The notes beneath the pieces were generated by a model. It was given only the letters and a program-made list of their open reading frames with translations. It ran no database searches and was not told where the DNA came from. A DNA stretch of 64,000 nucleotides from Neelides folsomi (taxonomy: Eukaryota; Arthropoda; Collembola; Neelipleona; Neelidae), in assembly GCA_034687125.1 (NCBI GenBank), contig JAQGBZ010000073.1, positions 1 through 64,000 of the forward strand. The letters run 5' to 3'. Both the position numbers and the translations under genes were made by a program. This document shows positions 1 to 14,100 of the stretch, one piece after another; position 1 is the first letter of the stretch, and each line of letters starts with the position of its first letter.

Positions 1-388
1 TCCATGTCATAGATCCGCTGAAACATTGAACTTTTTGGAAGCAAGATTCAATGCTGGGTTAATTCCTTTTCCAACCAGATCACCCGATTTAACCCCTCTC
101 GACTCGTTTCTTTTTGCACACATTAAAAATCAGTGCTACGAGAACAATCCACACACCATCGCTGAATTACAAGATAACATTAACAATGTTGTGAATTCAA
201 TTACCCCTGAGATGTTGACCAATGTTTTCAACAACCTACGAAGAAGAGTGGAATCATGCTATGAACAGAACGGAGGACATTTCGAACACTTGCTATAAAT
301 CCGAATAATATTTATTTTGATTATTAATATATACTTTGCTTATATTATGACTTTCTCCATTGGGACATATTTGTTTTGCCACGCTGTA
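1..388 (+). mobile_element. 3' end of a Tc1/mariner-type DNA transposon
   Basis: The open frame at about 26-298 encodes the C-terminal part of an IS630/Tc1/mariner-superfamily transposase. It shows the segment SPDLTPLDSF, whose last Asp sits where the third catalytic acid is expected, then TPEMLTNV and the typical tail NGGHFEHLL before a stop. There is no good ATG; the frame simply enters from the left edge, so the element is cut by the window. After the stop, an A+T-rich tail ends in a stretch (about 357-388) reading GGGACATATTTGTTTTGCCA followed by CGCTGTA. This looks like a terminal inverted repeat ending at a TA target, but the left partner is outside the window. It lies downstream of the last visible exon of the minus-strand SRCIN1-like gene, probably in one of its introns. 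Confidence 0.8.
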
Positions 389-1042
389 CTACCTATTGGC
401 TTTCTTCGTATATGAGAAGTTTCCTCCACTTATATTCAGTATTTTAAAAAGTAAAGGAGAGAAATGAGAGAATCATACCGCCTACATATTTACATACCGA
501 GAATAACTTCAATGATGCATGCAATTTCTCAATGAAAAATTCTACCCTCATCAAACAAAATGCACGGGTTTTTCTCATATGAGATCCCAACAACTACTGA
601 CTCTTCAAAATTGAGAAATTAATCAAAAGAATGCAACGAAAAAAAATTGGACAATGTTGCTGTCCGTTAATACCCAGTCCTTTGTCATTTCACAATGTTC
701 AAGTTTATTAAATATTTAAATCCGAAATTCCATTATTTATAAGTTTCAAAAAGGCACTCGTGAGGTTTAAAACTGTCTTAAAGCAATAAGAGTTATTTAA
801 AACAACCCTACGTTAAAATTTATCTGGACAAAAATGCTCAAAAAATAAACAAAAATTATTGACTTTGAAAAAACTCCTGTCCCATACATGTTGTTAAAAT
901 AGGAAATCGTTGTACGTCAATAGCATTTATAATTATGTATAAGTAAGTAATAATAATGTATTTATGAATAAGTAATAAACTCTAATTTTCAATTGTGGAA
1001 TTATTTTATACGGCACAATGGAATTTTCTGGCCTTTCCTTAC
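389..1042. other. Intron or flank of the SRCIN1-like gene, no exon seen
   Basis: A+T-rich sequence between the transposon remnant and the donor site of the last visible exon (GTAAGG at 1042-1037, minus strand). I found no minus-strand open stretch with phase-0 entry that looks like the next exon, so the gene probably continues left of the window. Confidence 0.5.
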
Positions 1043-2134
1043 CCTATTATTCTTCGGAACAGCTTCCATTCCGACGGAATTCACGACGATACTTGAAGTA
1101 TCTCCAGGCTGCGGAGAATTTCTCATCGAATCCTGTGATGGCAAACGTTGTTCTTGGACCGAGGCAAGCCTTCAAAAATCCCCATTGACAAAAATTAAAA
1201 CCATCCCTATTTGCTATACTATACATCATCATTATAAATAATTTACAATACCTCTTGAGCGTTACAAGTGTTCCAGTGAGCTTTTTACATCTCTTCAGAG
1301 CACTCTCGAGCCTCTCTGGTTCCTCCTTCATGAATCTTAAAAATTCATATAATAAATAAATATTAAAGTGGTAGAGAAAAGAGGAAGACTCGGGATCCAA
1401 TTTAAAATCATTGTTTTTTGTTTTCCAAAGAATGTTGTTTACCTTTCCTCAACGACTAATCGATCCATTTCATTCGCTAGCAGCCCCTTCACTCCGTCTT
1501 GAAGGAGAGGAAAACGGGCTTTCAGGTCAGCCACCGATTTGCTGGAAAAAGTCAAAAAATGTCCGGTTCAAAAGCCCTTTGAGACTCTTCGCCTCGCATA
1601 CCTAGATTTACTAAGGATTAAAGCCATATTTTCAACATCGGACATGTTGACACGAGTTCTTTTATTGATCACATGGCCCCTTAGTTCTTCCACAGTCGTC
1701 TCGAGTTCCCTGGAAAAAGCGGAAACCAAGTTTTACTGTCATTCCTTCTGCGTTCGATTTTAAGAGAAAAAAATGATAATGTTTGCTTACGTAAGATCTT
1801 TATCTAATTTCAGCATCTCCTGCTTGTAAAGCTCTCCTTCTTTATGAATTTTGGCTCTTTCGGGATCCCCTTGCATCCATTGGTCATTTCCTGCCATTGC
1901 TACAACCCTGGAAATGAAATTAGGAATCCTCTCGTCAATTCCCCATTACTCAGCGAAATCATCTATTAGGAACTCACTTGAAACGAAGGAAAGTGTCTCT
2001 CAATGTTTCGCGAACCGTGTGTGCTTGAGCTTGAACACTGCGGCGTAAAATCCTAACATCCCCTTTCAGCTCTTTAGCCTTCTTTTGAAGAATCCTCAAT
2101 TGATTGAACATTTCGGGGCTCAACCCCAACTCAT
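1043..2134 (-). CDS. SRCIN1-like exons 17-22, helical coiled-coil region
   Basis: Exons 2134-1978, 1907-1791, 1709-1602, 1541-1443, 1335-1252 and 1169-1043. They encode a heptad-like helical stretch with few prolines: MFNQLRILQKKAKELKGDVR, QAHTVRETLRDTFLRFK, KIHKEGELYKQEMLKLDKDL, VNMSDVENMALILSKSR, SVADLKARFPLLQDGVKGLL and FMKEEPERLESALKRCKKL. Position after the TGLVQ segment and the sequence both match the C-terminal conserved helical block of the family. The last exon becomes Ser/Pro-rich and ends in phase 0 at GTAAGG, so the protein continues outside the window. Confidence 0.88.
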
Positions 2135-5100
2135 CTATAAAATAAAGCAACACCAAATTTATAATTTCCGAAAATTCCCCTAGTCGGGGGATTATAAGTG
2201 CTTAGAGTTTAAAAATCCTTACTTCGCGTCGCGGCATAAAATTGCCTCTCGTAGGGATGGCTCGGGATCGTGACAATGGTAGAATTCGGAATTACTTTTG
2301 GCATTGATACTTGTGTCGGGGTTGGTGGTCCTGCTTTCAAAACGCGATCTAAAAATGTTTCACATTAGATTATTTTAGATTAAAAATTTATTTTATGTTG
2401 TTTCATTATAAAGATGTGAGAATGCATTCAATTTTTATCAAATTGCCAATTATTTTTATAAAATCTATATTAGATACATAATATAATTATTAAGAGAATG
2501 TAAATAAATTCCAAAATGGAATAAAGGGATTGAAATGTTAGACCTTGAGACATTCGAGGTAAAGTAGAAGATTTGATTGCCGGTTTTGTCGGTTTTTCCA
2601 CTTTAAAGAAGAGAGAAAAGCCCCAAGCCAATCATTAGTACAATGTTTAAAGAATTCCACAAAAGATTGAAACCACAAGCAATAGAGATTTTAGATATTG
2701 ATCCACCTGCATGGTGAGTAGGCGAGTGTTGCTTCCCATGTTCAGGTGGGTCATCGCTAAATGATACCGATTTTTCTGCGGAAAAACATTGTTCGTATAG
2801 ATTTATATAGACTGTGTATATTTAGTTAGACAATTTCCCAACATCCCAGACAATTTATAATAACGATCCAAGAACCATAAGTTTATAAACCAAATTAAAC
2901 CAATAAATCATTGTTAAATAAAAAGCAGTGAAGAATATTGTCATGTTTAACGTATTAGTATTAAATGTATAAAAGATCCCCAAAAGATTTTAGTCGCAAG
3001 AGTATACCTTTGCCAAACTTTGGGGCTTTGGTCATCTCGGGTCGAATAAGAACAGGGTCATCTGGAACAGAACAACATTGCGCTCCAAGACTCAGTTTCC
3101 AAAAAGTTTTCAAATGTACATTTAATATGTGAAGTGGTTGGCAAGTGGGAAAAGTTTGGGAGCCGAGTCAGGAATAAGGAATTTCAGCCGTGAAGGAAAA
3201 TGCATTTCTTATTTCTGTGCTTTTACAATTTAAATGCATGTATAAAAAATATGTAAATGTACTTGCCACTGCTAATTCTAAAAGTCACAAAAACTGGAAA
3301 ATCATCAAAAGTGTTCAAAAGTGTTTAAACTTTTCTCGTTTAAAATACATAAATATTATTTACATCACAAAAATCCGAGCGTCTTAATTGTACAGATTAA
3401 GTGTGGAAAGAGAAACTTAAAAGGAAATCCGAGTCTTATTGTAAGTTAAATGCAAAGACGTGTAGTACACCGTGAAAGTTCCTTAAACCGGACCAGACCA
3501 GAGAAGAAAGGAGAAAGGTCAAAGAGACAATTGGTAAAAAGAGGAATGAAATGTCAGTGTTAAAAATGCGATTTTGTGGTTAAAATATGAAGATTCACCT
3601 TGCAGAGAAGCGGAACTTGAGCTAGAGTGTTTATCAATGTCATCTGGAAGAAAGCAGAGAAGGAAAACATGGTCAAAAGTCGGCACATGTATTTGAAGGG
3701 CAAAAAAGTGAGGAGGAAATGAGTGAAGATTCAAGCAAAAGAGCCTTAATTTTGGGCAATCACCTCTATAGTCTCTCGTAGGAATATAGTCCCTTTGGGA
3801 CACGTAGTTGGGGAGCGTGGAATTAGCACCTATGATATTCCTCGGAAGGGTGGAGTGAAGACGCGTCTGCGGTGGCGGGGGTTGTGGCGGCCCTCCTGGC
3901 GGACCCACCACTAATGCTTTTTGCACAAGCCCTGTCAAGTTGGCCAGTTGCCTCTCCATGTGTTCCATCCGAACACGGGCTTCTTCATCTATGATCGGTG
4001 TTATCGACCCTGATCGAGGCACGAATTGGGCATAGTAAGGATCCTCAACAAATCTTCCTCGCTCTGGAGAAGAAGCGTAACCAGGATCTCCTATAAATAC
4101 ACATTCAATGCTATAAGCAATAGACTTTAATTGATTCTTTCTCTAGTGCTTTTGTACCATTAGAAAATAATTGAAGGCATTATTCAAAACATGATTCGAT
4201 GCAATGAAAACAAAAATTAGGAAATAATATAAATACAAAATAAATTTCCAAAATTACTAATAAAACTAATAATGTTTGGTTAGGGATTTTTTCATGTTCG
4301 CGAATAAGTAATTATGTAACGACGAGGTAATTAAAATGATGCAATAGGAAATGAAATGAGCAAATGAACAGAGGGAAAACAACGAGGAAAGATGAGAGTG
4401 AGTTGTGAGTTAATTGAAAAATGAAAGTGAAAGTTAATTATGGTTAGTTCAAAGTACCTGACGAAGAGTAAATTTCGCGAACAAGACGGGGATCAGAGAT
4501 AGTAGAGTAAGTGGAAGAAGGAGGAAAAGACGAGGATCTCTCCTGAGAGCGTGGAGAGTACAGAGGATTCTGATTAGGAGTCGGAGAAGGATTTGCTCCG
4601 GGAGTGGAGGGTCTTTTAGTTAAAGACATGGAGGAATATTGTCGCTGAGGTTTGGGAGGAGGAGCAGAGGTACCTAGAGTACACACAGTTTTAATAATCC
4701 TCAAATCTTATTAATTAAGTCACCTCAAACTCCCGCCCTAGTAACTTCATTACCTGGTTTGAGAAGAGCCACAGCGGGTGAATAGGGTCGAAGAATAGGA
4801 GGACCTCCGCGAGGTAAAGTAGCACCAACGGGGTAACTGTAGTTCATGTAGGTAGTTTTACTTCCCTGGAAAGTTAAAAAGATTCATCATTCAAACTTTT
4901 TTGATTTATTCCTTTCATTTAGCAGAGATATGCCATGGGACATATTTCCGCCGTCATCCTTAAACTTAGGAAAAGTTTAATTGAAATCGTCGAATTCCTT
5001 ATGAAATGTACAAGATTACGTATTCATGCATGCATCACGTCACAAAAACTTTTCCACTAAAGATGGTGAAAATACTACTTTTGAACATCTACATTGTCCT

Positions 5101-8100
5101 TGTACAACTTACTATGATAAAATTGTTAATTTTTGAATTAATTTATTTTATCAAGACCCAAGTTTTTGTATGCAGCTCAAGTTGTACAAGTTTTGGTATC
5201 TTAAATGTATAAATATGAGACAAGAATTATGATAAGAGACATAACACCGCTGTGTATTTTAAATACTTTCGGTTCATCGGTTCAATATTCATAAAGACGA
5301 ATGTACAGACTTGATAAAGAAAGATATCAACCATATGCACACTACCATTATGTAATATTTATATGTAAACGTCAAAGGGGACAATCACCAGCTTCACCAG
5401 ACCCTCCAGTCAAATCTGAATCTGACGCAGTGAAGTTTGAGCTAAATGTTTTGAGAAAAATCAAAGATCACAGTTGAGAACCTCCGAATATAAAATGAAA
5501 ACATGAGAGTATAATGAAATGCTCTTTAGTTGTAAACAAACAAAGTCCCTCTTTTCATTCACGGATGAAAGAAATGAAAAGGAGACACAATATGGACTAA
5601 AATCCCAACATGGGAAGATAAATATTCTTAAATCCTTTGAAGTTCAAATTAGTTGGGAAGATGAGCGAAATGATCCTTTTTATTTTGGGCTAATGACGAT
5701 GTTTCACCCTGGGTATTTAAGAACGAAGCTTTTATTCAACACATAATCAGCGAAACCACATGGCCAATTACCATCCCTGTACTCCTCAACAGTTCATGTC
5801 TCTTTGACAGTTGGTGCGTCGGCTTTGATAAAGAAGGGATTGAGGGCGAATTCCATAATTGTGAGCTGTAAATAATACTAATAGAGGCTAGAGGAATTCG
5901 ATACATGATGAGAGCTTTTGAACATGTTCAGTCAGTTTATTTAAACAGACCATTAGATAACCTAATTCAGTCTCTGCCCAGGGCATGTTCTGGTTTTGGT
6001 CCCAGGAAATTTTTGCAATATTAATTCTCGACCCATTTTCACTACACTAGCTCGAAACACAATACGTACACCATACAAATTGGTCTTGTATGAGTATAGA
6101 ACGAAGAATGCATTTTGCCTCAGTTACTTTTATTATATATTTATGAATTGATAATTATTTAAGAGCGGTGGAACAAAGCAGAGTAATTCAGACGAAATTC
6201 GTTAACGAATTTAGATTCTCGTTAGTCTAATTGATTCTAGTAGGGTAGAAGTTATAAATGTAAGTATACCTTATAATTTAATATATCTACATAAATAGCA
6301 AACCATTAATTACAGTTCATTAAATAAAGCCACTCCTCTATTTTATATTTGTTAGCCGAATATGGATTTAGCAATAAAAGTGTCATATCAGATATAAAAA
6401 TATTTTAATTTGATAATTACATTGAAATACTCAGCTCGATATTTTATGGACAGATAACTCAATTCAATTAGCAAAACTCCACGTACATTTACCATTTTTC
6501 TTCTCCCATATATAATCTTTAACATAGTTATGAAAAAATGTAAATGACACATTCGCTCTATCGAATGATTAAATATCTTTATGCAAATAAACTAATTTAT
6601 AGTTGAAGAATTCAATAGATTTAATTAGGCAAATACTAAATGAAAGTGATGAAATTATTGAATAAAACCTGTTGTATTGGACTAAAAATAGTTTCTTTAG
6701 ATGATGCTCAAATATGCATGTTATACAATCTACTTACATTTAGTTCAATAACTTTATTCACATACCTTAGTTTTATGAATGTGCTGATGTTGATAGTCAG
6801 AATCAAATTCTGGCTCGCTGAAATAAGATTGATCTTGATCCCACGAAGGAACCGCACCATTTCCATTTATATTTGGCTCAAAGAGCCGCAATACTGAACG
6901 GTCTCTAATATCTCTGTAAAAATATAAAGATGCATGTTTTACTATTTTTATAAATATAAAAATAAATATAATAAAAGCATTTTTTTAAAAAGTAAATACA
7001 TTATTTATCATGCATGGTTGAAATATATTATTTATCTTACATACATGAAATGCTTTAATAAAGTAATTTTTAAAGACAAAGACGCAGAAAATTTCTCACC
7101 TGAGATCCTCCAATTCATAAAACATATCTTTGGAACCGTCATGAATATAAATCTTAGCATGCATCACATCCACGTATTCCATGGTTAACTGCCTCGGAAA
7201 GGAACGAACAAAAAGCGCCTTCACAGTATCCAGCGATGTGATCTCATTGGGAAGAAGAGCTCGCTTGGTCTCACTTCGGTATTGTAGGAAAACGAGCCCT
7301 AAAATAGAAGTTGGAAACACAGATAGAAATAAGTAAAATAACTTTGGTGCCAAAATAGAGCTATCTACGCTCTCATGGACATTGATGGAAAATAAATGGG
7401 AGGAACAAAGGTTCTTACCAAGCGGCCTCTCGAGCGTCTTCGATGGTGTTCGAACAACCGGGAGCGAAGATCGACATTTTCCACCTCTGCGGAATCCCGT
7501 CGATGATGTCTCCGCTTCCGACATGATCCCCGGATCATCGTCAAAGAGTGAACTCGATGGAGGGTTCTGACGCGAGAACCCGCGAGGAAAAGCACTCTGA
7601 AAAACATTCCACAAATTCCTTAGGGTAAAATATCAATAAATGACACTAATGAAAGTAAAAGCGAGTGAAAAAAATAAAAATAAAAAATGTTACTATGAAG
7701 TAGATCGGCATTCTACCTCATTTGCACGATGTAGATGCTGATAAGGCTCGGAATATATAACCGAAGAGTAGGAATTACTAGGAACTTTTGGTCGACCGGG
7801 TTGAAGTGAATAGTTTGGAGGGACTTTTCGTTGATAAGAAAAATACGAGGGAATTCCTCGGGAAAAAGCCGGAGCTGACTAAACAGTCGAAAATAAAATA
7901 AACAAAAAAGTAGAAAATCATGCATAACGCTGAAATAAATCCGGAGTAGAATTTAGGCGATAATGCTATTGAGGACTTAGTTAAATAAAAGGATGGGAGT
8001 GAACTGTGAGCAAATTCTATTTACAAGAATCTTTGCATGCTTTGGGAAATAAAAATATACAGAACAAAAATAGATAGAACGTTCAGTTCAATTAGGAAAT

Positions 8101-11100
8101 AGAAAATTAATTGACTCACTTGAATGTCCATTTTTATTGCACGAAGCAGCCTTCCATTTGATTTGTTTTGCTTAAGGGCTGTCGGGCCTGCAAGATCAAA
8201 AATAAGCACAATTGAATTTCCAACCCGAACTCATCCAAAATAATTGCTTAAATGATGATACTTTACTGCCAAAGCCTCAAACTTTGAAATCTCCCAAAGT
8301 TAGATTCCCAATTGATGATATTGAATCACTCACATTCCTCCCTAATAAACCAATTTATTGAACCAACCATTTTAATTAAAACCAAATAGCAATAGAGTTG
8401 CAAAATATTTAAAGAATTTAGCATAATAATTCAAATAAATAATTTGTAATTGGAGAGATTACAAATAACTACATATATTTTATTTATTTTTTCAATAAAT
8501 TAAATGATGAAAAGAGATACTATGTATGTAATATTAGTACGATATTGTATTCGAATAAAACTCCATCCTTCGAATTCTTTATATCTATCAAATTATTAAT
8601 GTTTTAAACATGAAATTATCAAGTATAAAGAATGGTTTCAAATATCAAAGAAAATTGTAGAAAGTAAAAGCGATACAATTAGAGAAAAGAATTTGAGTCA
8701 GCTGTGAATAAAACTCTATTTTGATAATTGCAATGCGACCAATGCAGATTTTGTGCTATTGACAATACAATGCAGTAATAGAATCTTTTCACTTGAGAAT
8801 AGTAATAGATCTGTGGTTGTGGAATTAACGATTGAACAAAGGAATAAAAACATCTTTGTTTTGATATTCGACCTGACAATTAGAAACGAGAGCCTTGAAC
8901 GATGTGAGAGAGAAATGGGAGAAAGAGACATGATATCCTTTCACTCGAATTATACTTATTATAACACACTACAGCGAGCTGGCTATAATCTTTCTAAAAT
9001 CAATGAAAGAGCCCATATAATCTCGAACAATAATAATCCCTCTTTTATAATTGAACACCACTCCCGATTTCCCGATAAAATCCAGTTCCATGAAGAAGAA
9101 AAATGAAAAAATGTAGAATTTTACTTTTCCGAATTTCCTCCCAAATATTATCCATGTTGTTAAATTTTTAAACCCTACGACATTTGACATTTGGGCCAAC
9201 TGGTTGTCTACGCAGGCTTCAACAATTTAACTTTTTTTGCTTTTACAATAAAAATATTTGGTTGAAATGAGTCTTTTGGGGAGAATTCTCTCAACTCCAT
9301 CATAAAAGACGGATGAATGAGCTATCTGGTTATTTATTTGATAGTGACACTAATGAGAAGATCCGACAAAGAGATCAATTGGAGGAAATGTTCAAAGCAG
9401 CGAGAGAGGAATTTCACCGTGTTGAACTTGGTAATTGGGAGGAATACAATTGGTGCAAGAATGGCAGTCAGCCCCAACGGCGGTAAACTTTTCGGGTAGA
9501 ATGTGAAGTAGTAAATAGTGCGTATGTCATCAACCTGAACGGCTCCGTGAAGGTTCAGCGGCCCACGATGGGAACTCGGTTCTTGTCGTCAATCTGTCAG
9601 ACGGGGACTAGAACCAGGGAGAATAAATCCCCTCCGAGTCCCCCCCACTTCACGGCACATTTTCCGGGTATGGTAATTGTGGAGGAGAATTAAAAAAGGA
9701 GGAGGTCGGAGTATTTAGAAGAAGTAAAGCCGTAAAGAGCGGATCGATGGAGAGCGAAGGAGTAACTGGGCCGAGCCCATGAGAACTTCACTTGGGTTCG
9801 ATTCTCTTCGAGTCAGTCAGAGATTCTCCCGAAACTCTGAAGCACCCAACATAGGATTTCCCATCTCCCATGGCTCGTCCCTTGAAGCCGCCCATAGTTC
9901 GGAGCCAAGCACCACGCGGTGCCACCGTCACTCTTCCGTTCCCACCACCAACATCTCAGTCATCTCCCTCTAGTCCGATGCAGCTCTCTGATCTCTCAGA
10001 GCATCTCTCTCACTGCAAGAGACCACATCCCAGAGGAAGAAAAAACAGCCAACAACAGAAGTGAACACAATAGTGATGCTCGGCCTTTTATGCTCCACCA
10101 GCAACACTCTCCCTTTCAGGCAAAAGGCCGCCGGAAATCCCACAAAAGATCAGCGGAGTAATCCTATAAATAAAAAATCCATCTCTTGCTCCTCCTTTTC
10201 ATCCTCTCGACCTCGACTCTTTATACGCTCAATTGATGAGACCGTTAATATGACACGAACACGGGCACTCAAGAGGAGAATTCCTCAAAGTGTTCGAGAA
10301 GAAATGGATACGATTAGGAACAACAAAAGTTAGAGTTTCCTCCAACATCTAGAAGGGATACACCAGAGAGATAAAATTATTTTGTTGTTCAATACAGGCT
10401 GGATCGGACACGAACATGAGTCTAGAGGGACCTTTAATATATAAATTAGGAAAACTATTGGCGATATACGGGAGACGATTTTTTGGGAATATCTACCTCC
10501 CAAAATGGGAAATCTGAAAGGGAGAAAAAGAAGAACTTTTGAACTCTTGTTTCCTCTCTTCCATTATCGAAGACATTTGACATTTTTGGTCCTATTCATA
10601 TCAATTTATTCTTTTGTAAAGGATTATTTGATCACTTCATGCTTCAAATGACTTGAATTGGATAAATAAAAGCTTTGAATAGTCAAATAATCAAATGCTT
10701 GCAGTTCCACAGGATTCACCCAATCAATAAATTTCTGCCCTATTTACTAATAAAAATATACCAAATTGCCTTTTCCAAAATAATATTTATAACATATTGT
10801 ATACGTATGTGATATTTGTACATACTTACTTACATTATTATACAAAAAATATTACATCGATATATTATTTATATAATATATAGTACTATCTTCTTCACTC
10901 TATTACATATAATATATGTATTTAACAAAATATAATTTTGATAAAATAATATTGTAGTAATGTACTGTAGTATATTATAAATATGTACATTACTACCTAT
11001 GTATTGTTGTTAACTTTTTTTAAAATTCATTGATTATATTTATACAGACTGAGGTCTTGTTAAGACTTCTCATCCCCAATCAATACCTAATTAGGTATAA

Positions 11101-14100
11101 TTATTAACTATATCGCAACTATTATATTAAATTGCATTATTAATATTATGTTAAATATTGGTTTATAAAAATGAAGTTCCAATTATAGTGAAAAGAGAAA
11201 AGTTTAATTGCAATATTTGTGTTGATTTTAGTACTTATAAAGAGAGATTGATGAAGGATTTAGAACTTGGTTTAACAATAGATCAACGCCAAAGGCTTGA
11301 ATACTAAATCTTGTAGTTTGTAAACAACACATAATGTAAAGGAAGGAAATAATCTCAAAGTTGAGAAACATTGACAGCATCAGAATTAACTCAACAAGTT
11401 TGTATCCGAAATTTCCATCCTTAATTCTCCCAATTTCAATTTAAAGTTCATTTCTTTCTACATTAATTAACAAATATTCGTAATTAGCTCTTATACAGAA
11501 AACATCTTTGTCCTGTCATAAAATATTGATATTCTCTTCATTCATAAATTCATAATGTACGATGGTAAGAGTTACATACTAGTATACATACGGATTTTAC
11601 AAAGTTTGAGAATACTTACTTCTCAAAGCATTCACTTTTGACTTATGACACGAATTTTATAATGGTAAATAAATTGCAATTAAGATGCTATTTAATTAAT
11701 TTCTAATTGATAGCGAAATTCCGCCGTCAAAATTTAGCAATTATAGCCTTATACAAATATTGTTTTATATGATAGCAAATTTTTTAAAAAATGTATTAAA
11801 AGTTCGCTCTGTGAGAATCATCAATAAAGCTTTAATTATCCCTTCAAGTGTTGAATATGTAAAATCATATATCATTTCAATCCCCACTTTGTCATCATTG
11901 TCATTTCCTCAAGTCATTAAGTGATGCTTTAATGTCATAAAATAGCAAAGCCATTGTTGTCCTCCTAGGTCATCCTTCATCATATTTCACTGTCAAATAT
12001 TTTATGCGCATAAATCAAGATATCAACTCGTAAAAAATGTCCAGAATCTGCCAATTTTGTTGAAGGATTTCTTTTCTCTTTTTTCTGAGCTACTTTTATC
12101 AAATACGAGGACATTGTATTATGTGGACTTTTAAAGCAAATCTAAAGAATTTTCTAAACTTTTCCAGCATAAAATTTACTTGTAATGGATATTTATTAAT
12201 TAAATAAACTTAAAATCAATATTTACCGAAGAAGAAAGGGGTAATCGCCTCATTTAACGAGCACACACTAAATTGATGTTGATGAGTAAAACGAAATAGA
12301 CAGAAAGTTTAACTTCCGTTTTCCTCAGGAGGGATCAATCCAATGAACAAAGGGTCTCTAACATAAGAAGAGTTTCGTAAGATTTCACTAAAGACAAAAG
12401 ATGTATGAGGAAAGACAGAGGAGTCTGTGAGCCATTTTCTCCCCATAACAAGGGTTTCATTTCCATGATTTGGAAAGTAGGTTCAGGCCATGTGAATGAA
12501 AGACCGGCTTCATGGGATGAAGATTATAAAAACACATTATCTATTCGCTATTCCTATAAGTATATACAGAAAATCATGTATAGTATTTGTAGGATATTAA
12601 CTGATGTCTTCTAAGAGAACAATAATCGTAAACACATATGTTTGTAAATTACAAACATAGTAATGTAGAAAAGAGAAGGATAAGTATTTAATGTGTATGG
12701 AATACACACCTTTTGATATTCACATAAGATATATGAGATAATATAAAAAAGTTTACTATATACGGATACTTATTTTGTATGAGTTTTTTCTATTCTTAAA
12801 TGAGGTGGATCTTTTGCTATAGACTATCCGACGATCTCTTAATGTTTCTACTTTGATTTATTTCCTCAAATGAGATGTTCTTGTGTCACGTAAGACAAGA
12901 TGATTCTTCAAATAGAATATATTGTAAATCACATCTAAAAGCCTTGTAGACATGCGATTAAAGATCAAATCCGCTCTGCCCCAGGCCGAGTTCTACTTAA
13001 TTTGTAAAGAAAAAGGAATGCATTGGTGTGAAGTTTGTAAAGGAAGCGTAGGTGGACGAATGCCTTAAATAGGAGAAGAAAATTCGGGAGGTTGCAATTG
13101 CTCAAAGTTGAATCAAAGATACGGGAAGTGAAGATACCACCGGGCCAAGAAATTGAAAATGTTTGCCAAAAACGGATTCTTTTTTTCCCTTCCCCTTGCT
13201 GCTCTCCTCCTAAGTTCTCTGACGATTGTTAGAAGCGGAAACTTCCGACCTTACGGCGTCTCCGTCACAGGATTTCAAGGAGCTGGAACCACAGGTACAC
13301 TTCAAAATATTTACTCATCCATTTCCTTGAAATTTGAGCCCTTTCAGGGAATTAATAATTCAATCCTTCCTCTCCGTGGCTTTTCAATTCAATTCTCCAC
13401 TTTGGGATGTAAATACTTATGTAGTAGTAGTAAGTTGTAGCTAATGTATTTTTACTTACATATACATAAATCTGATCTAAGTCTTCTTACAACTATTTCA
13501 ATCCATTAGCTTGGGGAAATAAGTGGGAGGTTTTGGTGCTTTTAAATTTTACTGTGGGCGTAAAGCTCAAACTTTCTCTTTTCTAGCTTTTTTGATTTCT
13601 TTGTGAATGCAAACTCTTTGGCCTCATGTTGGCCTTTTACGACATAAAACAAGATGTTGATTTTTAAAGTATTTGTAATTAAACTTTTTTCATTCCCTTT
13701 TATTTAGGACATGATATCGGAGCTGGAGGATACGCTGGAGCGTAAGTTATTGTTTCAAGTCTTTTTACTATAAAATGAAACCATTTTTCAAATGAGGAAA
13801 CTATTAAGGAGGCAAAGAAGTGAGGAGTAATGCTCTCCGCCCTTTTCGCCCTCAATTCTCAATCTCCTGACACTTAAGGGCTGTAAAGTCAAAAAGATTA
13901 TTCCATTCTTTTCAGTTCCGTCGTGTCTCCATTGGCCTCTGGTGGGTTCAACAGCCCAAACGGACAATATTTACCAGGAAATGCCTTTCCTGGGAGCCCA
14001 GGCGGCTACGGGTTTGGCGGCTACGGAGTTGGAGACACAAGAGGGCAAAATGGAGATCTTTCTGTTCCAGTGGCTGGTGGGCAAGGGAAATTGCCCTCAG

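Noticed and set aside
9536-9570. Hairpin-like CTGAAC...GTTCAG near 9.54 kb as a possible small RNA
   Set aside because: A six-base stem with a 12-base loop is too weak to support an RNA gene.
9779-10333. Several overlapping plus-strand open frames in a G+C-richer block
   Set aside because: Frames overlap one another, lack domains, signal peptides or splice partners, and look like chance or untranslated sequence.
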